Positions 1 through 12,379 of a stretch of 64,000 nucleotides of DNA are shown one piece after another. Under the pieces are notes generated by a model. It worked only from the letters and a program-made list of their open reading frames with translations, had not been told where the DNA came from and made no database searches. How positions within the stretch are numbered: the first letter of the stretch is position 1; each line of letters begins with the position of its first letter. A program made the translations under genes and the position numbers. Source of the stretch: Agriotes lineatus (lineage: Eukaryota; Arthropoda; Insecta; Coleoptera; Elateridae); assembly GCA_940337035.1 (NCBI GenBank), contig CALNHX010002691.1, forward strand, positions 1 through 64,000, read 5' to 3'.

Positions 1-1612
1 ACGAAGGGAGTATAATGATGTGATGGAAATGATTACCAACAAGCAGTCAACAAAGAACAAAAATACTTAACTAGAAGAGGAGAGTTAATTAATGTGTAAC
101 TATAAAAGAATCAAGAGGATATAATACAGAAAAATAAAACTGAAACGCTGCAGAGAATGACAGTATTACAGGGGAAATCTAATACCATCTAATAATAGCA
201 AATCAACAATTGAATACTATACACATACAATCACATAAATACAAATATATTACATAAACGGGTGAAGAACAAAATAAATCAAATTCATTGCGGTTTTAGA
301 TTGGAGCTCGGTGTTCAAGCCTTGTCTTTACACCTACAAAAATTATAGAAAAGAGCGCCAACATGAAAAAGAGGGGTATGAGTGCTTTGTAGGAAAATGC
401 ATTTGATAGAATCGAAAAAGAAGAGATGTGGCACACCCTAGCAAACAAAAATAGGTTAGGATTAACTGCAGAGTTTGCATAAAGCCAGTAAAATAATATA
501 GGAACAAATTAGACGAAGTCAACAGTATTTTAACTGCCAAAGAGTATATTTTAAGATGTCTTTTGTTTATACCGGTGGGAGGTGAATGCATAAGTAGGAT
601 TTTGAATTTTAACAGTTTTGCTTAAGCAAAAATGTATATCATTTTATGCATTGCTTTATCATCTGGTTACGTCCTGGTGCTGCTAATTTTTAACTACCAT
701 CAATCTTATTATGATGAAATTAGTTTTTATGTAAAAAATTTGGACAAATCTAGACACCATTTAAGTATTTCGAAATTGAGTTTAGGCTAAATAATAGTGA
801 GAAGTTTTGATCCTCCTTAAATCTAAGCTTCTCCTTGCAAGCGACATCGAGTTCTACATCCCAACTATCAACAGATATATTTTGTGGAAACATTTAGATG
901 CGTGAATATGATGTAAAATAATTATGATGTTATTAAATGAATAGAAAAACAATAAACACACAAAGTGAGGGTATCGGATAATTAAAGTTACAGTCGTCAC
1001 AAACCGTACTCGACGTTTTCTAAGAAGTGCAATGTTTATCGTTACGTTACATTGATAACATGTAATCATAATCACTTCTATAGAATATGATATTGAATGT
1101 TACTTTATTCAAGAACAACTATTTTTTTTATATTTGTTATTACATTAGTCCACGTTCCAACTGCTTTCTGATTAACAAAAACTTGAAAAAGTTAATTAAT
1201 GAAGCATTTAATCAATTTTTTAATTCGAGGTATGCGCAGATTGCGAAAATTAAGTTTCGATTTAAGCCGTTTTCACGTTGCATTTCACAGAATATGCAAA
1301 CTCATTTAACCGTAATCCTTAACAGGAAACTATTTACTTTAAAAAATAATGCGCTTTTCACTTGTTTAGACAAATTGTGAAGAAAATGTAAATGTAGTTT
1401 TAGGGTTTTACCGATAAGCAGCTAGCTACGCGCCAAGAACGTAACATACAAAGAATACAGCAAATCAGCAATAACATGTTTTGCAAATTTTCAGCATTGG
1501 TACAGGCTATTAGATAAGAAAGATGTATATTTTGAAGAAACCTAGTATTAGTTATATCTGTGACCTCTATTTATCCTTATTGATTAGAGAGCTGGTAGAT
1601 ACTACGTCGGCA

Positions 1613-1618
1613 TATAAA
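1613..1618 (+). promoter_or_regulatory. TATA box of left OBP gene
   Basis: TATAAA lies 39 bases before the ATG at 1652, which predicts a start site close to the ATG and a very short 5' UTR. The right-arm gene has the same box at 61593-61598 (minus strand), with near-identical flanking sequence down to the start codon. The promoter was therefore duplicated with the gene. Confidence 0.65.
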
Positions 1619-1651
1619 TTGGTTAATTGAATACTTTGAGTCATACTCAAG

Positions 1652-4600
1652 ATGAAGTTTATAGTGTTTGCTGGTCTTCTTTTTGCTACCTACTTTCAGG
1701 TTAGATTTGTAATATATGATTTATGTTGCTTTTTGTATCGTGTATGTATTAATGAACGATAGGGGTCTACACGAACTGTGTTTTACTGGAATTGGAAGCT
1801 GATAACTGGCTAACAACTATTAAATTATAACGATTGATACAAACTATTATTTTAAACTGAATTTCACTGCAAGTTAGCATAGATAATAGTAGATTATATT
1901 ATAAGTGAGAGAAATGCATCATTATTTGCGAGTGAGAATTTTGAATCGCGAAAGCCCCAGCACGAGCGATACAATTTCTCACGAGCTTATAATGGCATTT
2001 CGCTCACGTGTGATATACGACGTTTTATCTTACAGTAGCAATTCTTATGCCTAAATAGTTTGCGCAGTAAGAATATGTCGCGAAATATAGTAGATTATGC
2101 AATGAGGGAGAGAAATGCGTTATTTTGCTGAGGTACAATTTCTGACTCGAGGGCGAAGCCCGAGAGTCAGAAATTGCACTGAAGCAAAATAGCATTCTCT
2201 ACGAGTTGCATATACTATTTTTTTCACGTTGCAGGAAGATTTAAAACGAAAACCCGTTTTTTTTAAACGTCATTTATTGACATTTTACTTACAATTATTT
2301 TAAAATTAGTAGCCTTTGGTAAATTTTAAAGTTGGTGGCACTGTAAGTCATTATGACAAGAGCTCACAATTATGTCAAATTCGAGGTTAGTAGCTTAGGT
2401 TTTGCGTCAGTTTATGTCAAAACCGACGCGAAACCTAACCTGATAACCCCAGTGATTTTGAATGACATAGATACAAGTATAGCATTTAAAATTACATACG
2501 TTTATGTGCCAAGATGTGTAACATCCCTTTTTCGTGCTATCTTCTTCTGTAATACAGAATATGAATATACTCTATCTTTCTTGCAGTTACTAGCACAGCA
2601 CCCTAGATATAGAACACAGCATGCTTATTTTTGTTTTTCAAAAACGTATGTTGGTTATTGCACCTTGTTATGAACAAGAAATGTCAAACTCACATTTTAG
2701 GTGTAAACACATAACCTTAAAGTCGGCTGTTTACTAATTTCAGTATGACTAAATTATGCTTTAAATGCGATAAAGAAGATGATCAACTATTTCCATGTGA
2801 TGGCTGTAAAAGAGAGCTGTGCAAAAAGTGTGGAGAAATATCCGAAACCGAAATAAGATGCTTAAAGTTACGTAAGAGAAAACTGCTAATCTTTTGTGAA
2901 CCATGTAAGGTTGGTGTTTTTCGTGTACCAGAGTTAATTAAGGAACTGCAGCAGCAACTTGAGAGTAAATTTGATCAATGGTGACAATATGTCATGAATG
3001 TGCAAATAAGCTGGATATGGGTCACAACGAGGCTTTGATCTCAGAAATGTTTTAACGTCAACAGCGAGCTAAAAATGTTATACTTTTCAACGTTCAACAA
3101 CCTCATGGTAAAGGGCGGTATTCACATGCGATTATGTCCGGCGGATCTGTCCGGCAGACAGATCCGTTGTTGGCTACACACATTCGGACAGATTCGTCGT
3201 CGGCTACACACAATAAGAATATGCTCGGCAGACATCATTGAAGAAGAGTGTTTTGTAGTGGTAACAACAAATAAAAAATAATAACTGCTATGGACAAGAA
3301 AAGAAAACTGGCGATTGTTGGAGGATTCTTAGCAGTATTTGAAGGTAAAAGCAAGAAAAGGCAGTGGTCAAAACGTTGGTACATGGAAAGAACAAAATAC
3401 TCCCATATGAGTTTGTTTATTTGAATATTCTTTGCTTTTTATATTCCACAAGCAAGGATTTTCTTTGTATAATGAAATAAAACTTTCCCATTAAGATTTT
3501 TTGATGTTTATTAAATTTTTTGGTGAACAGCGCTAGGGATGTATGATTTAATTTGGTGTACATTATATTTGACCCCTTTTTTAATTGTATTAATATGCTT
3601 CAGTTGATATTATCCAATTATGTATAAAAATACAAAACTTGTTTTAATTAGAATAGTTTGTAAGTATATGTAGTAAATCCCTGTTATTTTTATAAACAAA
3701 AACATATTTCAAATAAATTTGATATTTAAATAGCAGTTTTGTGCTTTATTATATGTATATCCACATATTATGTATTATGTACAAAATATATTCACGATAA
3801 GCATTACTTAAGTATCTTTAATTTCATTGCAACGTTGAGAAATATTTTAATTTGAAGCATTGCCATATTACTATTTTTAATTTTTTAGTGTGACACAACA
3901 ACCTTTCAATGAAAAACGTTATAAAATCTAACTCGGAAAAACTTGAAAAATTCAAGAGAGATTGAAAACTTCACAGCCTAACACAGGAGTTTATTTATTT
4001 ATTTATTTTTCAATATAATCCCTTTTTATGCTGTGATCCCAGTCTGATAAAGCTTCGTCCTGGTTTTTAAAATACCCCGTTATGGCTGCTACAGCTTCTT
4101 CCGTGGACAAAAATCTTTGCCCTCCTAGGTGTTTTTGAGCTTCAGAAATAGATGGAAGTCTGAGGGAACATTGAAGTACCAATTCAAAACCGTACCGATG
4201 AATTTCACCCATCGCAACTGTTGATGTTTACGCCAAAGCTTCATTTTGATGGTGTAGGATACGTTTCGTTAGCATTTCAGTTTGCTTTCTTTGAATTTCT
4301 TCACGAAGTTGATGTAAAAAGTTAGAGTAGTATTGTCCTGTTATGGTTTGATCCTTAGGAAAGGAATCCACCAGCAATATTCCCTTCCCGTCCCTAAAAC
4401 CAAAGCCATCACTTTACTAAAGGACGGCACCACCATTGCTTTTTTGGGAGGTGGTGAGCCCTTATGCTTCCACTGTTTCGACTGCTGCTTTGAGTTAGGC
4501 TGATAATAGTGAATCTATGTGTCATTGGTGGTAGATAACAAATCTTTAAATAAAATTATTAGGATCAGCCTCATAACAGAGCAGCGACGTTTGAAAACGA

Positions 4601-7600
4601 ACACGTTTCTAATCAATTATCAGAAGCCAAAAAGCCCACCTCGCAACAACTTTCGACTTTCCTAACTCATTACTTAAAATGTTTTGAACCCGTTCATAGG
4701 ATATGCCCACAGCCTCTGCTATTTCTCGAACCTTGATTCGCAGATCTGCCATGCCCGTATCGTGAATCAAATTGACGTTTTCTTCAGTGGTAGCAGAAGC
4801 AGGTCCTCCACTGCGAGAATCATCTTCAATGCCGTTTCTTCCCCTGTTTCAATTCGGCTGCCCACTTTTTGACCATTGTGTATGGAGGACAAGATGTTCC
4901 CAAAACGTTTGCCATGTCTTCATGAATTTGTCCTTTTGCACATTGCTCCACAAAATTCCACAAGTCTCAAATTAACAGAATAACGTAAAACTTTGCATAA
5001 AACCAATAACAGTGCCCATAACCTCACTACGAATAATTGTAGCTATAATGTTGCCCTCTCTCTGTCATGTAAAATTTTCAATCTATTCGCATAGAAACTT
5101 TCTGCAGTACATATGGGGTGCTCATTATTTTGAAATTAATTGAAAAATACATGACTCATTGGTGTCTGTTTGACATATCTGTCACAACTATAACATCTTG
5201 ACAATTTCAATTTTGGTGCTTTTGCTTTAGGGTTGGTAAAGTAACTGCAACAAAGATAAATACATACACATTCTTTTGCTTGAGAAAGAGATGATAGCAA
5301 AAAAGTATGTCTTGGATATGTTGGATCATTAGATGAACCTTGTGTTTGTATCTATATCCTTCAAAATCACTGGATAACCCCTAGATTACCATAGATACGG
5401 TACCATTTTTACTTTAGTCCCTAGGGGCTAAAGTAATTACTTCTGTCCCTAGAGATTAAATGAGCTACTTTAGTCCCTGAAATAAGTGACTAAAGTGCCA
5501 ACTTTAGTCCCGCAAGTGCAAAAAAATTTATAATTAGTCGCCTATGATTTGTGACATACGTTTGACAGTACTGAAGTGTATTGGCAGTACTGAAGTGTCA
5601 AATTCGAGGTTCGTAGGTTAGATTTTGTTTGTTATTTGACACAAACTGACGCAAAACTTAACCTGAAAATTACGAATTTGACATAGCTTGACAGTGCTAC
5701 CAACAATGCAGTAGTATAAATAATGAAAACTCACATGTGAATAAAACTTCATTTTAGTCACTGAAAACAGTTGTATAATGTATGGTAATAGCTGCTACTG
5801 TAAGATAAAGTAATTTAATTAAACGAAGTTTCTCTTATTTATCCTATCTTTTAAAATAACAAATTCTAGAGGAACAAAGAATCCATTCCAAAGATTGTTG
5901 TCAACAAGTGTTAATCTTTAAGCTCTAAAATGGACGAACGACTATCTAATTTCCAAACATTATCAGCTATACGGTTTGTTAGATTTTATTTTTTATTGCT
6001 AGAGCTAGAGTTCAAAATAGTATCTGACGGTATTAATATCCCAAAAACTTATATTAAGGGATCCCAAATTATAATGTATATATTTTATTTAGTAGAATTC
6101 AAAGTTAATATAAATTTATGCTATAATTATTTAGGCTAAACATTTGATAACAAAAATTAAATGTTAATAAGAAATTATCTACTAGGTCTAATATTAACAG
6201 ACTACTAATACACCTACACATTTTTTTCAATTATTAGCAAAAATTTTACAGAAATTTTTAGTTCTTACATTATAATTTATTGCTCCTAAAAATAATGTCA
6301 ACACGAGCTGTAGTGTTTCTAAGATTAGTTACACAAACAGCTATTTGTACTCTAAATATGTCTTAAAACACGATATTGTTTCCGAAAACAATTTCTATGT
6401 ACAGGGTTAAATATTAACAAGATTTCGTTTTCCTTTATTTCTATGAAAATGTATATACTACAAGATACAATTTAGAGTTTCTAGGCGGCGGTTGCCGATT
6501 TTCTATGTTTTTAGAGAAATGTAAAACGTATTATCAGTTTACGTAGAAAGATGTTTGAAACTAAATATAGCGAAAAGATGAAAAACTTATTTATATTGAA
6601 TATGTTTAAGTTTGCCAAAGCGCATACTGTATTTGTTTAAAGTTAACAGGTAAAATGATCTGATAACTGTTCACGTAACAAGCTAAATTTATTTACCGAC
6701 ATTTAACAATAACTAAAAAATTGTAAAGGCTGGCCCTGAGATGTAGCTACTTGCCAAATACAATAATTTTTAGTAAAATAAATTTTTACAGATGGTCAAA
6801 CTGTGAAACATTAATCACAACAACAAACATGTTATTTTATTCTAATCTTAATGGATCGCTACAAAGTAAAGATACTTTAATTTAGAAAATATGAAATAAA
6901 CAAACAATCTGCAGATGCACTTATCAATGGTCTGATGTGGAATAAGAGTTGATAATAAAATTTTAAGCGTTCCGAGAATACGGATGTGGACTTCAAAATT
7001 GGATAGGTTATCGTATATAAGTATCGTGCTACCATTAACCCTGACATGTAATTATCTAAATTGATTATATGATGCAGAAGTTATAGAAGTATTGCTATTA
7101 ATAGTCCAACACAAAGATTACCTTCAGCAGTAGAAGTTTCAGCTTCTGTACTAAATCAATTTTAAAAAATATATTTGTAGCTTGCTTTGGATAAACTTGA
7201 TTCTACACTCGTTGTTGGGGTTTGAATTGAAAAGCAAAAGAAATTTCAAAAGCTAATTGGGCAGCATTCGCACAGTTCACACACTTATTCTCCTCCCTTA
7301 CACTAATGATTGGGAAAACAATTAATCCATGGTCGCGAGCCATGTTGCCTCGCAAAGCACAACTAGGGCAGTAAAAGAAAGACACTCACGAGAAGGGTGA
7401 AGAAGTGCCACACTCGGAAGGTAACCTATACAAACTGAACTAGCCCTTCACCAAGTTCTACATATATCCGCTAAATGCGGCATGGACAGACCACCAATTA
7501 GTTCTTATGTCCAGAACTTGTAAAGGGTACAACAAATTCTATTTATTATTATAAAACATTAAGTTTCTCTTATTGAAAATATTTCACTAAGTTTTCTATT

Positions 7601-9229
7601 TCTATTTTTCAGGATATAATTAATATTTTTGTGAAAGTAAAGTGGTATTCAATTTATCCTTTGCGATATTATTAAAATAACTACAATATAAATTATATTT
7701 TTACTTATATGCTTCTCAATTTTAATTTAATATTATCTTTCTATGTGGTTAATCTAATCTAGCCTAACAAACCTAACTTAGAAAATCCTAACCTACCGAA
7801 ACTATAACTAAACTGTCCGTCGTTACTCGTTGTCTATATACCATCGTTATCAGTTGATTGTGCTTGCTCGAGTAGGAAGTACTGTAATTTACTATTCAAT
7901 AATTACAAAACAGTTCAAAGTAATAGTGCTTTGACTAATTTTCCAGAACTAAACATGAATATTCGGGGGAGATAATTTCTCGACAATCATTTTAACAAAA
8001 TATCCATCTTTTAAGCAATACAAACATTAAATTTTAGTTTAGCTATTTTGGCATAAAGATCATATTTGCCATTCTATTTTCTAGAGCATTATAAATACAA
8101 ATAAAATCTGTAGATAGAACTTCTTCGTACTATTTCTACGGTGTACAGTTGTACATAGTACTGTAATCAAATCAAAAAAAAATTATATGGAAGCCGTAGA
8201 TTAATACCGTAGTACTTCGATTAGTAAATCATCCCTTGAACAAAAAGCACTAGACGACAGTATTTGTAATTTGTAATAGTTAATTGTGCATCAAGCGAGT
8301 AAACTACGACTTTTATCCTGAGATTGTGAAAAAGCACTTTCAGTCGAGGGATTAACGAAGTTTACTCTAAAGGTTCATGCAAGGTTTTGCTCTAATCTAT
8401 AAGTCTAAATTTCACCCAACTGTTTGTCTAAATTTCTTGATTATAAATTCAAGAAAAATCCATAATTACCAAACATTCAGTAGTTAACTGATTGGTTGTC
8501 AGGAAAACAAGTTTGTGTATGTTATGAAAACATAATAGATGTAATAAAGAATAATGCAGAGTGAATAAAGAAGTACATTAAGTATTAAAAGTATACTTCA
8601 TTTATTCCCGGTTGGAAGAAAATTATAAAAGGAGCACAAACACAATCACTAATTAATATTTGTCTGCGCGCCTATTTATTTCGACGTTCAAAGATCAGTA
8701 ATATGCATTTTGAAAGTGTTTTCCTGATTTCGCATACAGGATTGTGTAATGAACTATCTTTTAGTCTCAAACCAATTATAATTATAGTTTTTGATTTTAT
8801 CAAATCGTTTTGCAGGTGGACGCTCGATCAATCGGGCAGTCGGACCAATTGCCGACGGTATTGAGGGAAACTATGGAACAATCGTTTAGTTGCGCTATGC
8901 AAATGGGGCGAAGGGCATCGAGTATTCCAAAACTTCAAGGCATTCAGCAAATGCCAGAAGACAACCCAGCCCTTAATGAGCTATGGGGCTGCATTTGGAA
9001 GAAGAAGCAGATTATAGATGATGCGGCTCATGTTAACGCAGACAAACTGGAAAACTATTTGGTAGACTTGATTTCCATGTTCGGCAAGCCCCGTGCAGAT
9101 GATTTGCAACAGGCCCATCAAATGGTAGTTGATTGTAAGGACCAACCCGCAAAAACATATGGCCTGAAGTCGGTACAAATTCAAAACTGCATCAATCGAG
9201 TAATATCAGAGAAACAAATACGAAAATAA
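1652..9229 (+). CDS. Minus-C odorant-binding protein, left copy (two exons)
   Basis: The coding sequence joins exon 1 (1652-1699, 16 codons) to exon 2 (8816-9229, 137 codons plus stop), across a 7.1-kb phase-0 intron with CAG|GTTAGA donor and TTTTGCAG acceptor. The product is about 153 residues, normal for an OBP. Exon 1 is a hydrophobic signal peptide (starts MKFIVFAGLLF). The mature part is helical and hydrophilic with only four cysteines, in the contexts SCAM, WGCIW, VDCKD and QNCIN. This is the pattern of Minus-C OBPs, which lack the second and fifth cysteines of classic OBPs. The family is secreted and carries small hydrophobic ligands in sensory lymph or other fluids; the ligand here is unknown. 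A TATA box sits upstream, and AATAAA at 9303-9308 is a likely poly(A) signal. The right-arm gene is its inverted duplicate. No stop or frameshift is seen. Confidence 0.9.
1875..2230. repeat. Two adjacent stem-loop repeats in OBP intron
   Basis: Two imperfect long hairpins stand side by side (about 1880-2015 and 2090-2225). The second has a stem of about 60 bp closed by an apex in which CTCGAGGGC is followed by GAAGCCCGAG. They start the left-arm-only insertion. Apices of the same style recur at 47.2, 47.7, 51.0, 60.0 and 63.5 kb. Confidence 0.65.
2365..2465. repeat. Small foldback repeat, copy 1
   Basis: A self-complementary stretch with the words TCAAATTCGAGGTTAGTAG and AAACCTAACCTGATAA. 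The same hairpin recurs at 5550-5700 and twice inside the palindromic element at 15361-16336. An ORF that runs through it (2353-2673) is not treated as a gene. Confidence 0.65.
2745..2984 (+). pseudogene. PHD-like zinc-finger fragment, probably LINE ORF1
   Basis: An open frame of 79 codons carries a dense Cys pattern: CFKCDKED, FPCDGCKRELCKKCGE, then FCEPCK. This has the spacing of a PHD-type zinc finger. It ends in a short coiled-coil-like segment (VPELIKELQQQLESK). The same arrangement, a PHD-like finger followed by a coiled coil, begins ORF1 of the LINE at 28611-29549, so this is best read as the front of a LINE ORF1. No EN or RT follows. It lies in the left-arm-only insertion inside the OBP intron. 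A host exon is possible but less likely. Confidence 0.5.
2985..4002. other. No gene; repeat-like DNA
   Basis: AT-rich non-coding sequence. At 3105-3215 is a GC-richer patch with repeated CGGACAGAT/CGGCAGACA words and short inverted repeats, resembling a MITE end. I found no long ORF or matching terminal repeats. Confidence 0.4.
4003..4985 (-). pseudogene. mariner-family transposase relic
   Basis: Read on the minus strand, the region encodes broken pieces of a DD34D mariner transposase. About 4620-4830 gives the N-terminal helix-turn-helix segment with EDDSRSG, then LRIKVREIAEAVGIS and ERVQNILSNELG. About 4440-4520 gives YYQPNSKQQSKQW and the KGSPPPKKA motif that follows the first catalytic aspartate. 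4003-4212 gives the C-terminus with LGGQRFLSTEEAVAAI and the terminal YIEK. Several stops and frame changes separate the parts, so it is inactive. It sits inside the left OBP intron and has no counterpart in the right arm, so it inserted there after the duplication or was lost from the other arm. Confidence 0.85.
5395..5525. repeat. CTTTAGTCCC-rich repeat
   Basis: The word CTTTAGTCCC(T/G) occurs three times in about 110 bases, with inverted variants such as AGGGGCTAAAG and GTGACTAAAG. It looks like the end of a small inverted-repeat element. It lies within the left-only insertion. Confidence 0.45.
5550..5700. repeat. Small foldback repeat, copy 2
   Basis: The same self-complementary unit as at 2365-2465: TCAAATTCGAGGTTCGTAG pairs with AATTACGAATTTGACA. 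A direct repeat of CAGTACTGAAGTGT precedes it. It marks the right edge of the left-only insertion. Confidence 0.65.
5790..8815. other. OBP intron sequence shared by both arms, no gene
   Basis: This non-coding intron sequence aligns in reverse to 55480-61330 apart from indels. Small ORFs here (for example 5930-6139 and 7203-7385) are interrupted in the right-arm copy and are not conserved as proteins. The block at 7200-7500, with the paired words CACTAATGATTG and CAACTAGGGCAGTA, is the GC-richest shared part and may be an older repeat. Confidence 0.6.
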
Positions 9230-9575
9230 CCATTTTAACTGCGTTAGTGTTAGTACTGCAAAACATTTTGTGACCATTATCCATTAACTCAATATTTTAT
9301 GAAATAAAAACACGGTGTTGTAGTTTTATTTTACAGTAAAGGGTTTATTGTCAGTCGTGTTTCTTTCAACCCAGTTTTATTTTATTTTTTCTAGCAGTAA
9401 TAGCATATTATATAACAAGCCAGGAAAGTGATGCTTTACAGGATAAGGCGGCTGTTTGAAAGAAGAGGCCATTTGGTCGAGTATTTTAAGTTACCGAGTC
9501 CAGTAAGGACACTTTCCTGACGTATTATGTATACTCTCTCTGGAATGAATAACTACAACTAGATCTATACAAAAA

Positions 9576-10084
9576 CAGTCATGGAAATACGTTCCTGAAT
9601 AATCAGGAATAGTTTCTTATTGTACAAGTATGTAAAGCGAAGAGATTAAAACGACACCTTCGAGCTGAGTTATACAAAAATGGATATTTATGAATTTATG
9701 AAGATGAAAAATTGTCTTTTTATTGAAGATACCTGCAATTGCTGGGCGATTCAATAGCTGAGGAAAGCTAGCTGGCAAAGCATAAAAAGCAGTTTTCGTT
9801 CGATGTGGCAATAACATTTAGTCTACTCCCTTATTACAAATATTCCCTTTTTTTCACAATTCATGGAATGGATATGTATGAAATTTCAGTAAACTAACGT
9901 ATATAATTTCATATCCATTCACGTGCGGATTTGAAAAGCACCAGTCACAAATCACTTGGTCATGTTGTTATCATACCAACAATATCCATCATCTATTACT
10001 TTTGCCTGTCAAACTGCTTTCAAAAAATTGGTGGCAAGTTTATTGTGGTAAATTTAGTTAAAAATTACAAAATTGAGCGGTTCT
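9576..10084. other. No gene; spacer beside left arm
   Basis: AT-rich sequence with a small inverted repeat at about 9867-9920 (GGATATGTATGAAATTT against AATTTCATATCC). The ORF at 9617-9817 shows no recognisable motif. Confidence 0.4.
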
Positions 10085-10720
10085 AGTGATGAGGAATCCA
10101 TGGACTTTACTTCGCCAGATATTCGTTTGGTAGCAAACGAGATCTACGAAACATTATTGCCTCAAAAATCGAATGCAAAATATGGCAAAATCAAATAAAA
10201 AGCATCACAGAAAACGTTTTAACTGTATATATGAAGAACCTTTCGAAAAATATGAAGCCGTCGGTCCACCTTGTGGACAACGTATTCACAGCTGAGGACC
10301 ATGTTAAATAATAAAAATAATGTTGATATTTCGACATATTGTAAACTGCGGTCTTTCTTAAAGCTGCAGTCAGCCGGCTAGAAAACAAAAAAAATTAAAG
10401 AAATTAACATCAGAACAAATTAAAATGTTTCTTGTGGAAGCTCCCGATAAAGTGTTTTTGTTTACAAAGATAAGTCTTTTTTGTTTATTAAACCTATCTA
10501 AAACTATTTTCCAATACTTCAGGTAATATTGATTTTTGGAATTTCTGGCAAATGCCGTCGGCAAGAATTAAAGAACCTTGAGATAAATCATGTGTAAAAT
10601 TTGGGAAACGAACTCAAGTTACACAAAAACAAAAAGGGATCGTTCGTTATAATTCCTAAGATGTTTTACAAGCTCTCCAGAAAATGCATGCAGCTTAGAC
10701 CACCAGATCGGGACGTAAGT
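10085..10720 (+). pseudogene. Crypton-like tyrosine recombinase relic (plus strand)
   Basis: Frame-broken pieces match, in order, the recombinase at 12474-13560. A start region reads SSSDEESMDFTSPDIR. A core-binding segment at about 10265-10375 reads LWTTYSQLRTMLN and VDISTYCKLRSFLK, against LWAEYSMLRTTIN and TDISKFIKLIALLK in the other copy. Next comes LTSEQIKMFLVEAPDKVF (about 10405-10465). After an intron-like gap ending TTCAG, GISGKCRRQELKNLEI (about 10525-10580) supplies the conserved box-I arginine. At least three frame changes or stops interrupt it and the C-terminal half with the other catalytic residues is missing. Crypton recombinases cut and join DNA through a tyrosine; this copy cannot be active. 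Confidence 0.75.
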
Positions 10721-10899
10721 TACCAAAACGGTAAATGTTTTACGTAAGTAGTTGGCATTAATAAAATCGGTAATCAACCGAAAATAATTGCTCAATTTTT
10801 AAAATTGTCCAATCCGGAATTATTTACCGGTCATTGTTTTCGCCGCTCTTGAGCCACTATTTTGCAGACGCGAGCGGGGCCGGCGGTACTTTAACACTG

Positions 10900-11710
10900 A
10901 AAAACTTTAGTGGGTGAAAATCAACTACAGTGATGGAAACTTACATTGAAAATTCCCTAAATAAAAAAGAAAAGATTGGAAAATACCATCCCAAAGACAT
11001 ACAGACATGCTTCAAAGATTTGTTGTAGCAAATCGAGGAGGCGATAGTGAATCAATATTGATTTCAACAGGACGGTGCTACCAGTGTTATATCGCAGGAT
11101 TTAGTATGAATGTCCTATGAAAATCGTTTCCAAATAAACTGATTTCTTATGGTGACCTTCCTTGGCCCTTGCGAGCTCCGGAGAGCACCGCTCCTGACTT
11201 TCTTCTTTGGGGCTACTTGAAGAGCAGAGTATTTACAAGAAAGGTAAAAAATATAGATGAGCTTAAAAGGTTTATTCGAGAAGAAATTAAAGCTATACCG
11301 CAAGATATGCTGCAATGCGTGATGGAGGATTTCGTCCGCCGTTTGGAAGAGTGCATTCAACAAGAGGCAGGCCATTATTTAACCGACAGCATTTTTCATA
11401 AGTAAATCTACCATTCTTACAACCAGTCTTATAAAGGCCATTAATCTGACGTTAACTTTAATTCGCTGTTAAAATAAACGAAGGCGCATCAAAGTTTGTT
11501 TACTAATGAATAAAATGTCATAAGCACTGACGTTTTGATGCGATTTTGTTTATTTTAACAGCGAATTAAATTTAACCTCAGATTAGTGGTTTTTATAAGA
11601 CCGGCAGTTAGTCTTTAAGAAATTCTTTTCCCTAACTGTGTAATTTAAGCAAATAAATACATTGTCATTACGAATTGAAAATGTCCAATGCTTTTTCACC
11701 CACACTGTAT
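10900..11710 (+). pseudogene. mariner-like transposase relic, copy 1
   Basis: The best part is 11169-11405, an open C-terminal stretch with PESTAPDFLLWGYLKSRVF, then IREEIKAIPQDM and a terminal DSIFHK. Upstream, FQQDGAT (about 11065) is the region of the second catalytic aspartate, followed by FPNK. Stops and indels break the frame before 11169. The same gene occurs as a shorter element at 37543-38277. A probable right terminus (CACCCACACTGTA) ends near 11708. A foldback repeat at 11424-11606 has inserted just past the stop codon. Confidence 0.8.
11424..11606. mobile_element. Foldback MITE inside mariner relic
   Basis: Inverted arms of about 70 bp pair GTCTTATAAAGGCCATTAATC with its reverse-complement counterpart GATTAGTGGTTTTTATAAGAC, and TTCGCTGTTAAAATAAAC with GTTTATTTTAACAGCGAA. 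The sister mariner copy at 38.2 kb reads straight through this site (ATTCTTAGTCTTTAAG), which shows that the foldback sequence is an insertion, probably with a short TA/TTA target duplication. Confidence 0.75.
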
Positions 11711-12379
11711 TTAAAATGAACTAGCATTATATTTGTATGTAGCTTCCTATGCTGTGTAATTTTGATAACTATTTTTATTGTTGTGTATGTATACTAAGGG
11801 TTGGGCAGTAATTAATTATTTTGTAATTAAATTTCTAATTAAATTCCCTTTTGTTGAGTTGCCTTGGAAGTGAATTACTTTTCAAAATACGATAATTGTA
11901 ACTGTTAATTGCAATTTTTCTTCAAAACTGCTTTATAATTACTTTATAATAGTAATTTATTATACAAGACGATAAAGCTAAATTTTATCCACGAGTGAAT
12001 CGTTTAGCTGCGCGACTAAGTCGAGACGTTAATTATTCAATAGTGGATAATAATAACTTTATCGTCGTGTATTATAATTTTTTTCTATAGCAAGAACTTT
12101 AACAATTTCAAAAGAAAATAAGAAAAGTCAATCACATTTTAAAATCTCAGTAGGTAGGTGGGTTGCAAGGATAATACCAAGCTGTAATATTTAATTGAAA
12201 TAAAAGATAGAAAATTAAATTACTATTTTGCATGATCGATCCTTTTTATTAGTTTACCAACGTTGTCAGCAGGGCAGTAGGTTGTTTCTACAGCTTGCTT
12301 GCAATTACTATAGGCAACGGGCAGTAAGTAAATTACTTACCGGCCTTGGGCCGTAAGCAGATTTGCAAATAAATGTAGT

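Larger units (their letters stand above)
190..9575 (+). repeat. Left arm of a large inverted duplication
   Basis: This segment recurs in reverse complement at about 53968-62765. Matching blocks I could read, left to right arm: 283-330 with 62641-62690; 595-720 with 62265-62390; 1490-1700 with 61510-61720; 5800-5940 with 61190-61325; 6450-6560 with 60410-60560; 6780-7000 with 59560-59800; 7945-8170 with 58385-58600; 8280-8345 with 55480-55545; 8816-9229 with 54598-55011; 9430-9575 with 53968-54425. Order is fully preserved and reversed. The left arm has about 3.9 kb (1870-5790) with no counterpart on the right. The outer edge is blurred and lies near base 190. Confidence 0.9.

Noticed and set aside
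1087..1380. 97-codon ORF upstream of the left OBP
   Set aside because: The right arm lacks about 110 bp of it and has stops, so the frame is not conserved.
2365..2465. TAACCTAACC-like words that recall the insect telomere repeat TTAGG
   Set aside because: Only a few imperfect units, always inside the foldback repeat; no tandem array.
5930..6139. 69-codon ORF in the OBP intron
   Set aside because: The matching right-arm sequence (about 60995-61205) has indels that break the frame.
8981..9184. Minus-strand ORF across OBP exon 2, and its twin at 54643-54846
   Set aside because: Antisense shadow of the OBP coding sequence; similar in both arms only because the exon is conserved.
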